From positions 1-64,000 of the forward strand of contig CAVXSB010000004.1 in assembly GCA_963764315.1 (NCBI GenBank): a stretch of 64,000 bases of DNA. The letters run 5' to 3'. The stretch is from DATLWN01 sp963764315. GTDB lineage: Bacteria > Pseudomonadota > Zetaproteobacteria > Mariprofundales > Mariprofundaceae. Each line of letters begins with the position of its first letter. Positions within the stretch are counted from its first letter, which is position 1. The notes beneath the pieces are model-generated. The model was not told where the DNA came from. It saw only the letters and a list, made by a program, of their open reading frames with translations, and searched no databases. Shown here in pieces: positions 34,222-42,495 of the stretch. The translations under genes were made by a program, and so were the position numbers.

Positions 34222-36255
34222 ATGACGTCCCATAACCCCCTTCTCTCCGCCCTGAATGCCACGCTGCCCCCTTTCGGGGACATCGAGCCTGAGCATGCGC
34301 TGCCCGCCCTGGCCGAGGTGCTGGCGGACAACCGCGCCGGCATCGCCAAGCTGACGGCGCAACAGACGCCGAACTGGATCTCGCTGATGCAGCCGCTGGA
34401 GGCCATGGACGAGCGGCTGGGCCGGATCTGGGGGCCGGTATCGCACCTGAACAGCGTCTGCGATTCCGAGGCGCTGCGCGCGGTCTACCAGCAGGGCGTG
34501 CAGCAGCTGGCCGAATACCAGGCGGAGCTGGCGCAGAACGAGGCCCTGTACGCAGCCATCAAGCGCCTGCGCCAGGGCGATGCCTTCGCCGCCCTCGACG
34601 AACAGCGCCGCACCGTCGTCGAGCATACGCTGCGCGACTTCCGGCTCGGCGGCGCGGAGCTCAAAGGGGCGGACCGCGACCGTTTCAAGGCCATCCAGAT
34701 GCGCCTGTCCGAGCTTTCCACTACCTTCGAGCAGCACCTGCTGGACGCCACCCGTGCCTTTACGCTGCACCTGAGCGACGAGGCCGAGCTTGCCGGCATT
34801 CCCGACTCGATCCGCGAGGCCGCCGCGCAGCGGGCGAAGGAATCAGAAAAAGAGGGCTGGCTGTTCACGCTCGACGCCCCGTCCTACATGCCGTTCATGC
34901 AGTACGCCGAGGCCAGGGGTCTGCGCGAGCGCATGTACCGCGCCTACGCGACGCGTGCCTCCTCCGGGGATCTGGACAATACCCCGGTGATGGACGAGAT
35001 CCTGGCCCTGCGTCGCGAGGCGGCAGGGCTGCTCGGCTTCGCCGACTACGGCGAGTATTCGCTGGCGACGAAGATGGCCAAATCGCCGGACGAGGTGAAG
35101 GCCTTCCTGCGCGAACTGGCCGCGAAGAGCCGGCCGATGGCGGAAGAAGAGCTGGCCGAATTGCGGGCGTTCGCCGCCGCCGAGCTGGACCTGTCCGACC
35201 TGCAGGCCTGGGATATCCCGTTTGCGTCGGAAAAGCTGCGCCGCAAGATTTACGCGATCTCCCAGGAAGAGTTGAAGCCCTACTTCCCCGAACAGAACGT
35301 GCTCGACGGCCTGTTCGCACTGGTCCATCGCCTGTACGGCCTGACGGTGCGCGAAAACCGCGATGTACCGCGCTGGCACAAGGATGTGCGCTACTTCGAG
35401 CTGTGCGATGGCCAGATCCAGGTCGCCGCCTTCTACCTCGATCCCTATGCCCGGGCCCATAAGCGCGGCGGCGCCTGGATGGACGAGTGCATCAGCCGCT
35501 GGCGCCGCCCGGACGGTTCGCTGCAGCTACCGGTGGCGTACCTGACATGCAATTTCGATGCGCCGGTCGGCGACAAGCCGGCACTGTGGACGCACGACGA
35601 GGTGAACACGCTATTCCACGAGTTCGGACACGGCCTGCACCATATGCTCACGAAGATCGAGGAGTTGGGCGTCTCCGGCATCCGCGGCGTGCCCTGGGAT
35701 GCGGTGGAGCTGCCGAGCCAGTTCATGGAGAACTTCTGCTGGGAGCGCGAGGCCGTCGACCTGTTCGCCCGCCACTACCAGACTGGCGAGGCGCTGCCGG
35801 ACGATCTGTTCGGGCGCATGCTGGCGGCGAAGAACTTCCAGTCGGGCATGCAGATGCTCAGGCAGATCGAGTTCTCGCTGTTCGACATGGAGCTGCACGC
35901 AGGCTTCGAGCCGGGTGGCACGGAGAGCGTGCAGGATGTGCTGGACCGCATTCGCCGCGAGGTGGCCGTGTTGACCCCGCCCGCCTTCAACCGCTTCCAG
36001 AACGGCTTCTCGCACATCTTCGCCGGCGGCTATGGAGCCGGTTACTACAGCTACAAGTGGGCCGAGGTGCTCTCCGCCGATGCCTTCTCCGCCTTCGAGG
36101 AGGCAGGCATCACCGATGCGGCGACGGCCGAGCGCTTCCGCGACGAGGTGCTCTCCGTTGGCGGCAGCCGCGACATCATGGATGCCTACATCGCCTTCAG
36201 GGGTCGGGCACCGACCGTCGACGCCCTGCTGCGCCACTCCGGCCTGAACGGCTAG
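34222..36255 (+). CDS. prlC: Oligopeptidase A (M3 family metallopeptidase)
   Basis: A 677-residue cytoplasmic zinc oligopeptidase that degrades signal peptides and other short peptides. The zinc motif HEFGHGLHH is at about residues 470-478, with the third ligand Glu in the helix FMENFCWERE about 25-30 residues on. The long helical N-terminal part is typical. Length matches E. coli OpdA (680). It begins 38 bp after a strong terminator, so its promoter must lie in or before that short gap; its stop overlaps the convergent permease gene. Confidence 0.94.
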   Translation: MTSHNPLLSALNATLPPFGDIEPEHALPALAEVLADNRAGIAKLTAQQTPNWISLMQPLEAMDERLGRIWGPVSHLNSVCDSEALRAVYQQGVQQLAEYQAELAQNEALYAAIKRLRQGDAFAALDEQRRTVVEHTLRDFRLGGAELKGADRDRFKAIQMRLSELSTTFEQHLLDATRAFTLHLSDEAELAGIPDSIREAAAQRAKESEKEGWLFTLDAPSYMPFMQYAEARGLRERMYRAYATRASSGDLDNTPVMDEILALRREAAGLLGFADYGEYSLATKMAKSPDEVKAFLRELAAKSRPMAEEELAELRAFAAAELDLSDLQAWDIPFASEKLRRKIYAISQEELKPYFPEQNVLDGLFALVHRLYGLTVRENRDVPRWHKDVRYFELCDGQIQVAAFYLDPYARAHKRGGAWMDECISRWRRPDGSLQLPVAYLTCNFDAPVGDKPALWTHDEVNTLFHEFGHGLHHMLTKIEELGVSGIRGVPWDAVELPSQFMENFCWEREAVDLFARHYQTGEALPDDLFGRMLAAKNFQSGMQMLRQIEFSLFDMELHAGFEPGGTESVQDVLDRIRREVAVLTPPAFNRFQNGFSHIFAGGYGAGYYSYKWAEVLSADAFSAFEEAGITDAATAERFRDEVLSVGGSRDIMDAYIAFRGRAPTVDALLRHSGLNG

Positions 36256-37292
36256 GCTTCGGGCTCCTCCGGCGCGGACACGTCCGGGCCGATGAGCACG
36301 GCGATCCAGTGGGTGTCGGGATTCGCCTCCAGCGCCAGCTTGACGATCATGGTCAGCGGCACGGACAAGAGCATGCCGACCGGGCCCAGCACCCAGCCCC
36401 AGAACACCAGGGACAGGAAGACGACGAGGGTGGACAGCCCCACCCCCTTGCCCATGAAACGCGGCTCGACGACGTTGCCCATGACGATATTGACGACGAG
36501 GTAACCGGCGGCGGCGGCCAGCGCCGGGCCCGGCCCGAGCTGCACCAGCGCCAGCAGCAATGCCGGCACGGCGGCGATGATCGAGCCGATGTTCGGCACG
36601 AAATTGAACAAAAAGGCGACCAGGCCCCACAGCACCGGGTAATCGACGCCGAGCACGGCGAGCCAGACGGTGATGACGACGCCGGTGGCAAGGCTGACCC
36701 AGCCCTTGATGGCCAGATAGGAATTCACGCTCGCCACGAAGCGGCCGAAGCTTTCGGTCGACGGCGCGTGCCGGCCCATCAGCCGCCATTTGTGCGGTAG
36801 CGCCACCCCCTCGATCAGCAGGAAAATCACCGTCAGCACGATCAGGAAGGTATTGGCCAGGGCGTTGCCGAGGCCAGCCACCATCTTGCCGGCCAGGCCC
36901 ATGGCCACCGCCGGATTGAGGTTGTCGCGCAACAGCTGCGAGTTGAGCGTCAGGCCGTGCCGGCCCAGCCAGTCGAGCAGGGCTCCGGTCTGATGCTGCA
37001 GGTTCGCCTGATAGTTCGGCAGGTTACGCGAGAAGTCCGCCACGGAGGTGCCGACGAAGGCACCGATCAGGATGGTGACGAGGATCAGGCCCAGGGTGAT
37101 CGCGAGGACGGCAAGGCCCGCCGGCACGCGGCGGCCGATCAGCCAATGCATCGGCGGCAGGCAGATGATGGCCACGAAGGCGGCGAGCAGGAACGGGATC
37201 AGCAGCGACGAGGCGGCCTGAATGCCGGCGACGACGACGACGAAGGCCGCCGCGGCGAGCATAAATGACGGGCGTTGGCGTTCGCTTGCCAT
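36252..37292 (-). CDS. AI-2E family transporter (PerM-like)
   Basis: A 346-residue membrane protein of the AI-2E/PerM family with about eight transmembrane helices. Two N-terminal helices (about 10-60), a cytoplasmic helical stretch (about 80-140), then a cluster of C-terminal helices with FVPNIGSIIAAVPALLLALVQ-type sequence and PRFMGKGVGLSTLVVFLSL. Relatives include AI-2 exporters and Na+/H+ antiporters, so the substrate is unknown. I use the ATG at 37292 (MASERQRP); it starts 2 bp after the ferredoxin-like gene ends. Confidence 0.85.
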   Translation of the reverse strand: MASERQRPSFMLAAAAFVVVVAGIQAASSLLIPFLLAAFVAIICLPPMHWLIGRRVPAGLAVLAITLGLILVTILIGAFVGTSVADFSRNLPNYQANLQHQTGALLDWLGRHGLTLNSQLLRDNLNPAVAMGLAGKMVAGLGNALANTFLIVLTVIFLLIEGVALPHKWRLMGRHAPSTESFGRFVASVNSYLAIKGWVSLATGVVITVWLAVLGVDYPVLWGLVAFLFNFVPNIGSIIAAVPALLLALVQLGPGPALAAAAGYLVVNIVMGNVVEPRFMGKGVGLSTLVVFLSLVFWGWVLGPVGMLLSVPLTMIVKLALEANPDTHWIAVLIGPDVSAPEEPEA

Positions 37293-37293
37293 C

Positions 37294-37500
37294 TTATTCG
37301 TACTGAGCCAGGCGCGGGTCGTCGATAGCAAACGCCGTCTCGCCGGTGGCGAAGGCCAGCTTCATATACGGCAGGCAACCGGCGCACTCGCGGCCGGCGC
37401 CCGTCTCGGCCACCGCCGCCTCCAGGCTGCCGAGCTCCAGCAATTGCGCGAAGCTGCGCTTGACGCACTCGCAGCGGTTGACGGGGGTGTCGTCACTCAT
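37294..37500 (-). CDS. BFD-like [2Fe-2S] protein
   Basis: A 68-residue protein with cysteines at 10, 12, 39 and 42 (CEC and CAGC), the C-x-C...C-x2-C pattern of bacterioferritin-associated ferredoxin domains, which bind a [2Fe-2S] cluster. Bfd releases iron from bacterioferritin; no bfr gene is nearby, so the partner is not evident. The ATG at 37500 overlaps the end of the upstream sterol-desaturase-family gene by 8 bp, and the AI-2E permease starts 2 bp after it. Confidence 0.78.
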   Translation of the reverse strand: MSDDTPVNRCECVKRSFAQLLELGSLEAAVAETGAGRECAGCLPYMKLAFATGETAFAIDDPRLAQYE

Positions 37501-38332
37501 GGCCGGCCTCCGGACGATCGCGCAGGATCGGATAGGGGCCGATGTTAGCGTGAAACGGCAGGGCGAGCATCCAGCCCAGCCGTTGCGTGCCGGCCTGCTG
37601 GTATTGCACCAAGCCGATGACCATGCCCGTATGCCCAGCCGCAGGCTGCGCCCGATAGCTGCCGAACAGACGATCCCACAGCGACAGGTTGAAGCCGAAG
37701 TTACTGTTGGTCTCATCCCGAACCACCGAATGGTGCACGCGGTGCATGTCCGGCGTCACCAGTAGCCGGCGCAACCACCGGTCCAGGACAAGCGGCAACC
37801 GGGCATTGGCATGGTTGAACATGGCCATGGCGTTGAGTGTCACCTCGAAGGCGATGACGGCGGCGACCGGCGCCCCAAGCAGCGCCACAGCGCCCATCTT
37901 GATCAGCATCGACAGCAGAATCTCGCCCGGATGGAAGCGCAGGCCGGTGGTGACGTCGATGTCGTGATCGGCATGGTGCACCATGTGCAGCCGCCACAGC
38001 ATCGGCACGGCGTGGAACAATACATGCTGGGCGTAGATCACGAGATCCAGCAGCAGCATCGACAGCAGCACGGCAGCCCCATACGGCCAGGACAGCTGAT
38101 GGCACAGGCCGATATCGCGCCCCTGCGCCCAGAGTGCGGCGCCGACAGCACCAGCCGGCAACAGCAGGCGCAGGATCACCGCGTCCAGTGCCACCAGCAT
38201 CAGGTTGCCGGGCCAGCGTCGGGAACGGGGAGAGGAAAGCGCCCGCCGGGGCCCCGCCATCTCCCAGACGGCCATGGCAGCGAGCACCGAAGCGAAGACG
38301 CCAAGCCTAACGATCTGGCTGTCGGCGATCAC
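37493..38332 (-). CDS. Sterol desaturase / fatty acid hydroxylase family protein
   Basis: A 279-residue membrane di-iron protein. The histidine clusters HVLFH (about 103), HMVHH (about 116) and HRVHH (about 198) are arranged as in the fatty acid hydroxylase superfamily, with hydrophobic helices before and between. The substrate could be a lipid, hopanoid or carotenoid; the context does not say. The GTG start at 38332 fits the family. The BFD-like gene overlaps its 3' end, hinting at an electron donor, which is inference. Confidence 0.85.
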   Translation of the reverse strand: MIADSQIVRLGVFASVLAAMAVWEMAGPRRALSSPRSRRWPGNLMLVALDAVILRLLLPAGAVGAALWAQGRDIGLCHQLSWPYGAAVLLSMLLLDLVIYAQHVLFHAVPMLWRLHMVHHADHDIDVTTGLRFHPGEILLSMLIKMGAVALLGAPVAAVIAFEVTLNAMAMFNHANARLPLVLDRWLRRLLVTPDMHRVHHSVVRDETNSNFGFNLSLWDRLFGSYRAQPAAGHTGMVIGLVQYQQAGTQRLGWMLALPFHANIGPYPILRDRPEAGHE

Positions 38333-38348
38333 AGTGGCCTATAACGGC

Positions 38349-38375
38349 GACGGCAGCCGCATGGCGGCTGCCGTC
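38349..38375 (-). terminator. Stem-loop between DUF2892 and the sterol-desaturase-family gene
   Basis: A perfect 12-bp stem (GACGGCAGCCGC and its complement) with a 3-base loop lies just after the DUF2892 stop codon on the minus strand. No T-run follows, so it may be a weak terminator or an mRNA-end stabiliser. Confidence 0.5.
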
Positions 38376-38394
38376 CATCGCATCGCCCGAAGAC

Positions 38395-38589
38395 TCAGGC
38401 CTGCTTCTTGGGGCAGGTGCTGGCACCGAACAGCGCGTAGGCCGGGCAGAAACCGATCAAGGCGGTGAGCAGGGGCACCACGCCGATCCAGCCCCAGGGG
38501 GTATGCGGACCGACGAACACCAGACTGATCAGCCCCAGGCCGACGATGACGCGCAGTACACGATCGATGGATCCAACATTTGCTTTCAT
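38395..38589 (-). CDS. DUF2892 small membrane protein
   Basis: A 64-residue protein with two transmembrane helices and the typical DUF2892 layout: MKANVGSIDRVLRVIVGLGLI, then GWIGVVPLLTALIGFCPAYALFG ending CPKKQA. Two cysteines flank the second helix end (FCPAY and STCPKK). Such domains also occur fused to rhodanese (YgaP). GGAGATGAGCC before the ATG at 38589 is almost identical to the sequence before the Crp/Fnr gene 65 bp upstream. Confidence 0.88.
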   Translation of the reverse strand: MKANVGSIDRVLRVIVGLGLISLVFVGPHTPWGWIGVVPLLTALIGFCPAYALFGASTCPKKQA

Positions 38590-38654
38590 GGCTCATCTCC
38601 TTGCTTCCAACTGTCGTCAGTATAGCCGATCCGGGCATGGGTTCAGTGACAAAG

Positions 38655-39320
38655 TTACCGTTCATCGGCGCCCAGGGCCTGCAGGCGCGCCCGGTCCAGC
38701 AGGCCCACCTCGCCGCGCCCGAGATGCACCAGCCCCCGGGACTCAAAATCCTTGAGCAGGCGGCTGACGACCTCGCGCGCGGTGCCGAGCTCCACGGCGA
38801 GATCCTGATGCGTGGCGGCGAGCATGTCCTTGCCATGGGCGCGGCGGAGCAGCAGGCGCGACAAGCGCATGTCCATACGGCCGAAGGCCACGTCCTCGAT
38901 CAGCAGCATCAAATCGGCGATGCGATGGCTGATGGCGGAGTGCACGAAGCGGCGGAAGGCTGTCGATTCGCCGATGGCGCGGTCGAAGGCGGCGGCGGGC
39001 AACATGGCCAGGCGCGTGCGCTCCTCGGCCACCCCCTCCGCCGGATAGGCAGTGCCGCCGAGCAGGCAGGAGGTGGTCAGCATGCAGGTCTGCCCCTGCT
39101 CGACGCGGTAGAGCACGATCTCGCGGCCATTGGCATCCATCTTCTGCACGCGCACCGAGCCGTCGAGCACCAGCACATAGCCGGCGCAGGCATCGCCGTC
39201 GCGGAACAGCACCGTGCCGGCATCGACGGTGGCGAGCACCGCCAGCGCCGCCGTCCGACGCCATGCCGCATCGTCGATGGCCGCCAGCGCCGGGAATTCA
39301 TCCATCCATGATGCGTCCAT
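38655..39320 (-). CDS. Crp/Fnr-family transcriptional regulator
   Basis: A 221-residue regulator. The cyclic-nucleotide-type sensor barrel covers about 10-120 (DGDACAGYVLVLDGSVRV), then a dimer helix and a winged helix-turn-helix (THQDLAVELGTAREVVSRLLKDFESRGLV). It lacks the N-terminal cysteine cluster of FNR; two cysteines (CMLTTSCLLGG) in the barrel might sense thiols or a ligand. The ATG at 39320 with GGAG 6 bases upstream is preferred over 39326. It precedes DUF2892 and follows ampD by 2 bp. Confidence 0.88.
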   Translation of the reverse strand: MDASWMDEFPALAAIDDAAWRRTAALAVLATVDAGTVLFRDGDACAGYVLVLDGSVRVQKMDANGREIVLYRVEQGQTCMLTTSCLLGGTAYPAEGVAEERTRLAMLPAAAFDRAIGESTAFRRFVHSAISHRIADLMLLIEDVAFGRMDMRLSRLLLRRAHGKDMLAATHQDLAVELGTAREVVSRLLKDFESRGLVHLGRGEVGLLDRARLQALGADER

Positions 39321-39322
39321 GC

Positions 39323-39895
39323 TCATCTCCACGTCAGATCGAACCGGCGCACCGCGGCCAGGCTGCGGGCAAAGCGTCGCCAGTCCCACTGCCGGCCGGG
39401 ATCCCATTTGCGCCCCGGCGCCACATCCTGGTGGCCGACGATGCGATCCGGGGTGATGCCCGGAAAATGCTGCATCAGCATGCGGCAAAGCCTGGCCGTC
39501 TCCGTGTACTGGCGGGCGGCGAACGGCTGTTGCTCGTCGCCGATCATCTCGATGCCGATAGCATAATCGTTGCAGTCGCGGCGACCCTGCCAGACGGAAG
39601 CGCCGGCATGCCAGGCGCGCCGGCCCACCGGCACGAACTGGGTGATGCCGCCTTGCCGGTCGACGACGAAATGCGCGGACACGCGCAGGCCGGCGAGATC
39701 GGCAAAAGCGGGATGCGCTGCCGGATCGAGCCGGCCCATGAAAAGATCCTCGACACGCTGCGGTGCGAATTCCCCGGGCGGCAGGCTGATCGCATGCAGC
39801 ACGATCAGGTCGACGGCCGTGTCGGCGGGACGTGCGTCATGGTGTGGGGAGGGCGCAAAGCGAAGCGGGCGCAGGGGCTTGGGGCTCACCGGCAT
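39323..39895 (-). CDS. ampD: 1,6-anhydro-N-acetylmuramyl-L-alanine amidase AmpD
   Basis: A 190-residue zinc amidase that recycles peptidoglycan fragments in the cytoplasm. SPHHDARPADTAVDLIVLHA carries the first zinc His, the LPPGEF motif follows, and VGHQDVAPGRKWDPG near the C-terminus carries the catalytic Lys and the Asp ligand. An ATG at 39919 adds eight residues and is also possible. No ampE is next to it. Confidence 0.92.
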   Translation of the reverse strand: MPVSPKPLRPLRFAPSPHHDARPADTAVDLIVLHAISLPPGEFAPQRVEDLFMGRLDPAAHPAFADLAGLRVSAHFVVDRQGGITQFVPVGRRAWHAGASVWQGRRDCNDYAIGIEMIGDEQQPFAARQYTETARLCRMLMQHFPGITPDRIVGHQDVAPGRKWDPGRQWDWRRFARSLAAVRRFDLTWR

Positions 39896-40018
39896 GGATT
39901 CGACACCACTGATACGCATGCGATCCGATCCAAGGGTTTCCTCCTGCCGCTGCAGTCTGTCCGGCCTCGCGGCCGGGCGCAAATTGCGCCGCCCCCCGCG
40001 AGTCTCTACGCTCCAGCC

Positions 40019-40609
40019 ATGCCGCAGTTCGACACCACGCACCCGCTGGCCTGGCTCTGGGGAAGCAGCCTGGGCTTCGCGCTGACCCACAGCCTGTTGG
40101 CCAGCCGCCCCTGCAAGCGCTCCGTGCGGCTGTCGCCGCAGCACTATCGCCTGACCTTCACGATCTCGGCCGTCGTGCTGACCGCCGCCTGGCTGGGCTT
40201 CGTGCGCATGCTGCCGGATACGCCCGTCTATCGTCTGCACGGCCCGGCGCAGATCGCCTGCTATGCGCTGCAACTCTTCGGGGCATGGATGCTGTGGCGC
40301 GCCGCCCAGGCCTTCGACATGCGCATCTTCCTGGGCCTGGCGCCAGTGCCGGCGGCGGGGGAGCCCTTCCTCGAGCGCGGCATCTACCGCTACCTGCGCC
40401 ACCCGATGTATACCGGCGTGCTGCTGGTGCTGCTGGCCAGCCCCGCGCAGAGCGTCAACAGCCTGAGTCTCGCCGCCGCCGTCGCCCTGTACTTCGTCGC
40501 CGGCTCGCGTCTGGAGGAGCGGCGCATGCTGGCCGAGCACCCGGAATATGCCGGCTACCGTCGGCGCGTGCCGGCCTTCTGGCCACACATCGGAAGCCAT
40601 CGTGGCTAA
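40019..40609 (+). CDS. Isoprenylcysteine carboxyl methyltransferase-like membrane protein
   Basis: A 196-residue membrane methyltransferase with four or five helices. The C-terminal SAM-binding signature YRYLRHPMYTGVLLVLLA plus EERRMLAEHPEYAGYRRRVPAFWP is shared by ICMT, PEMT-like and methanethiol methyltransferase (MddA) proteins. The substrate is unknown. The ATG at 40019 gives a short soluble start before the first helix. The next gene overlaps it by 8 bp. Confidence 0.82.
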   Translation: MPQFDTTHPLAWLWGSSLGFALTHSLLASRPCKRSVRLSPQHYRLTFTISAVVLTAAWLGFVRMLPDTPVYRLHGPAQIACYALQLFGAWMLWRAAQAFDMRIFLGLAPVPAAGEPFLERGIYRYLRHPMYTGVLLVLLASPAQSVNSLSLAAAVALYFVAGSRLEERRMLAEHPEYAGYRRRVPAFWPHIGSHRG

Positions 40610-41522
40610 GAACGGCATCGTGCTGGCGCTCGGCGGCGGCGGTGCCCGCGGACTGGCGCATATCGGCGTCATCGAGGTGCTGGCCGAGCAGGACATCCCG
40701 ATCCGCGCCGTCGTCGGCAGCAGCATCGGTGCCGAGATCGGTGCCTTCCTGGCCGCCGGCGTGCCCGTAGCGGACATCCGCCGCCTGGCCACCGGCATGG
40801 ACTGGAAGGCCACGCTGCGGCTGTTCATGCCGGAGTTCGGGCAGCCCGGCATCTTCAGCGACAGCGGCATCCGCGCCTTCCTCGCTCCCTATATGGAGGG
40901 CAAGACGATCGAAGATCTGCCGATGCCGTTCGCGGCGGTAGCCGCCGACCTCATCGATGGCGCGCAGGTGCTGCTCAGCGAGGGGCCCCTGCTGGACGCC
41001 GTGTGCGCCAGCATCGCCATCCCCGGACTGCTGGCACCGGTGAAGCGGAACGGCCGCCTGCTCGCCGACGGCGGCCTCGTGAACCAGGTGCCGTTCGATA
41101 TCGCGCGCAGCCATTTCGGCGGCCCGGTGGTGAGCGTGGCCGTACATCCGGGGGTGTTCGGCATGCGGCAGGATCCCTCCGAGGACAATGCCTGGAGCAG
41201 CCGGCTCAACGAGCTGCTGCAGCTCGGCTGGACCCGCAAGTTGCCGCAGCTGCACATCTGGCTCACACAATTGAAGAACTCGCTGCAAAGCGACGAGCCG
41301 ACCTCACCCAGCATGTTCTCCACCTACAACCGCGCCATGGACATCTCGCGCGCCGAGATCACGCGCCTGCGCGAGCAGCTGGCACCGCCGGACGTGATGA
41401 TCCGTCCCGAGGTCTCCGGCATCGGCATGTTCGAATTCTACCGCGCCAGGGAGGCACTGGCCGCCGGCCGTGAGTCGGCGCTACAGGCCGTTGATGGCAT
41501 TCGCGCCGCGCTGGAGGCATGA
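40602..41522 (+). CDS. Patatin-like phospholipase (RssA-like)
   Basis: A 306-residue patatin-family hydrolase. The oxyanion-hole motif is GGGGARGLAHIG (about 11-22), the nucleophile serine is in VGSSIGAEIG (GxSxG, about 41), and the catalytic Asp is in LADGGLVNQVP (about 160). The GTG start at 40602 overlaps the methyltransferase stop by 8 bp, so the two are coupled. No signal peptide is seen. Family members are lipases or proteins of unknown role such as E. coli RssA. Confidence 0.9.
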   Translation: MAKNGIVLALGGGGARGLAHIGVIEVLAEQDIPIRAVVGSSIGAEIGAFLAAGVPVADIRRLATGMDWKATLRLFMPEFGQPGIFSDSGIRAFLAPYMEGKTIEDLPMPFAAVAADLIDGAQVLLSEGPLLDAVCASIAIPGLLAPVKRNGRLLADGGLVNQVPFDIARSHFGGPVVSVAVHPGVFGMRQDPSEDNAWSSRLNELLQLGWTRKLPQLHIWLTQLKNSLQSDEPTSPSMFSTYNRAMDISRAEITRLREQLAPPDVMIRPEVSGIGMFEFYRAREALAAGRESALQAVDGIRAALEA

Positions 41523-41568
41523 CGCCATGTCATTTGGTGCGCACGCCCTGCGACGATAGACTGGCAGG

Positions 41569-42495
41569 ATGAGCACCAGCATCCCCCAGCAAGAGGCTGG
41601 CCGCCTGATGCGGCTGGCGACCTATGCCTCCATCACGGTCGCCGTGATCCTGATCCTGACCAAACTCACCGCCTGGCTCAGCACCCAGTCCGTGAGCATG
41701 TTGGCGACGTTGATCGACTCCTCGCTCGATGCCCTGGCCTCGCTGATCAACCTGTTGGCCGTGCGCCATGCGCTACAGCCTGCGGACAGCAAACACCGCT
41801 TTGGGCACGGCAAGGCCGAGGCGCTGGCCGGCCTCGGCCAGGCCACGTTCATCGCCGGCTCGGCCGGCTTCCTGGTGCTCGAGGCCTTCTCGCGCATCAT
41901 TCATCCGCAGCCGGTGGGCTTGATCGGCGTCGGCATCGGCGTCATGGTGTTCTCCATCCTCGCCACGCTGGTGCTGCTGGGCTTCCAGCGCCACGTCATC
42001 CGCAAGACGGGTTCCACCGCCATCAAGGCCGACGAGATGCACTACCGCACCGACCTGATGGTCAACGGCAGCGTCATCGTGGCCCTGGTGCTGGGCCACT
42101 ACGGCTGGCCGGGCTTCGACCCGATCTTCGCCCTCGGCATCGCCGTCTACATCCTGTACAGCTCCTGGCACATCGCGCATGAGGCGGTGCAGCACCTGAT
42201 GGACCAGGAACTGCCGGACGAGGATCGCCAGCGCATCATGGAAACGGTGCTGAAGCACCCAGACGCACGCGGCATGCACGATCTGCGTACCCGCCGCTCC
42301 GGCACCACCTGTTTCATCCAGCTGCACCTGGAACTGGACGACAAGCTGCCCCTGATCAAGGCCCACCGCATCTCCGACCAGGTGGAGCGGGAGCTGCAAG
42401 CGTTGTTCCCAGACTCCGAGATCATCATCCACGAGGATCCGGCCAGTATCTCCGAGCCCCAGCCGGAATTTTCGGAGGAAGTCACATCGCCATGA
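41569..42495 (+). CDS. Cation diffusion facilitator (FieF-like)
   Basis: A 308-residue divalent metal/proton antiporter with six transmembrane helices and a C-terminal cytoplasmic domain. The metal-site residues D-x3-D in LIDSSLDALAS (helix 2) and H-x3-D in MHYRTDLMVN (helix 5), plus HRFGHGKAEALAGLGQ between helices 2 and 3, match FieF/YiiP. Zn or Fe is likely. Its stop overlaps the start of the next gene (ATGA). Confidence 0.9.
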   Translation: MSTSIPQQEAGRLMRLATYASITVAVILILTKLTAWLSTQSVSMLATLIDSSLDALASLINLLAVRHALQPADSKHRFGHGKAEALAGLGQATFIAGSAGFLVLEAFSRIIHPQPVGLIGVGIGVMVFSILATLVLLGFQRHVIRKTGSTAIKADEMHYRTDLMVNGSVIVALVLGHYGWPGFDPIFALGIAVYILYSSWHIAHEAVQHLMDQELPDEDRQRIMETVLKHPDARGMHDLRTRRSGTTCFIQLHLELDDKLPLIKAHRISDQVERELQALFPDSEIIIHEDPASISEPQPEFSEEVTSP

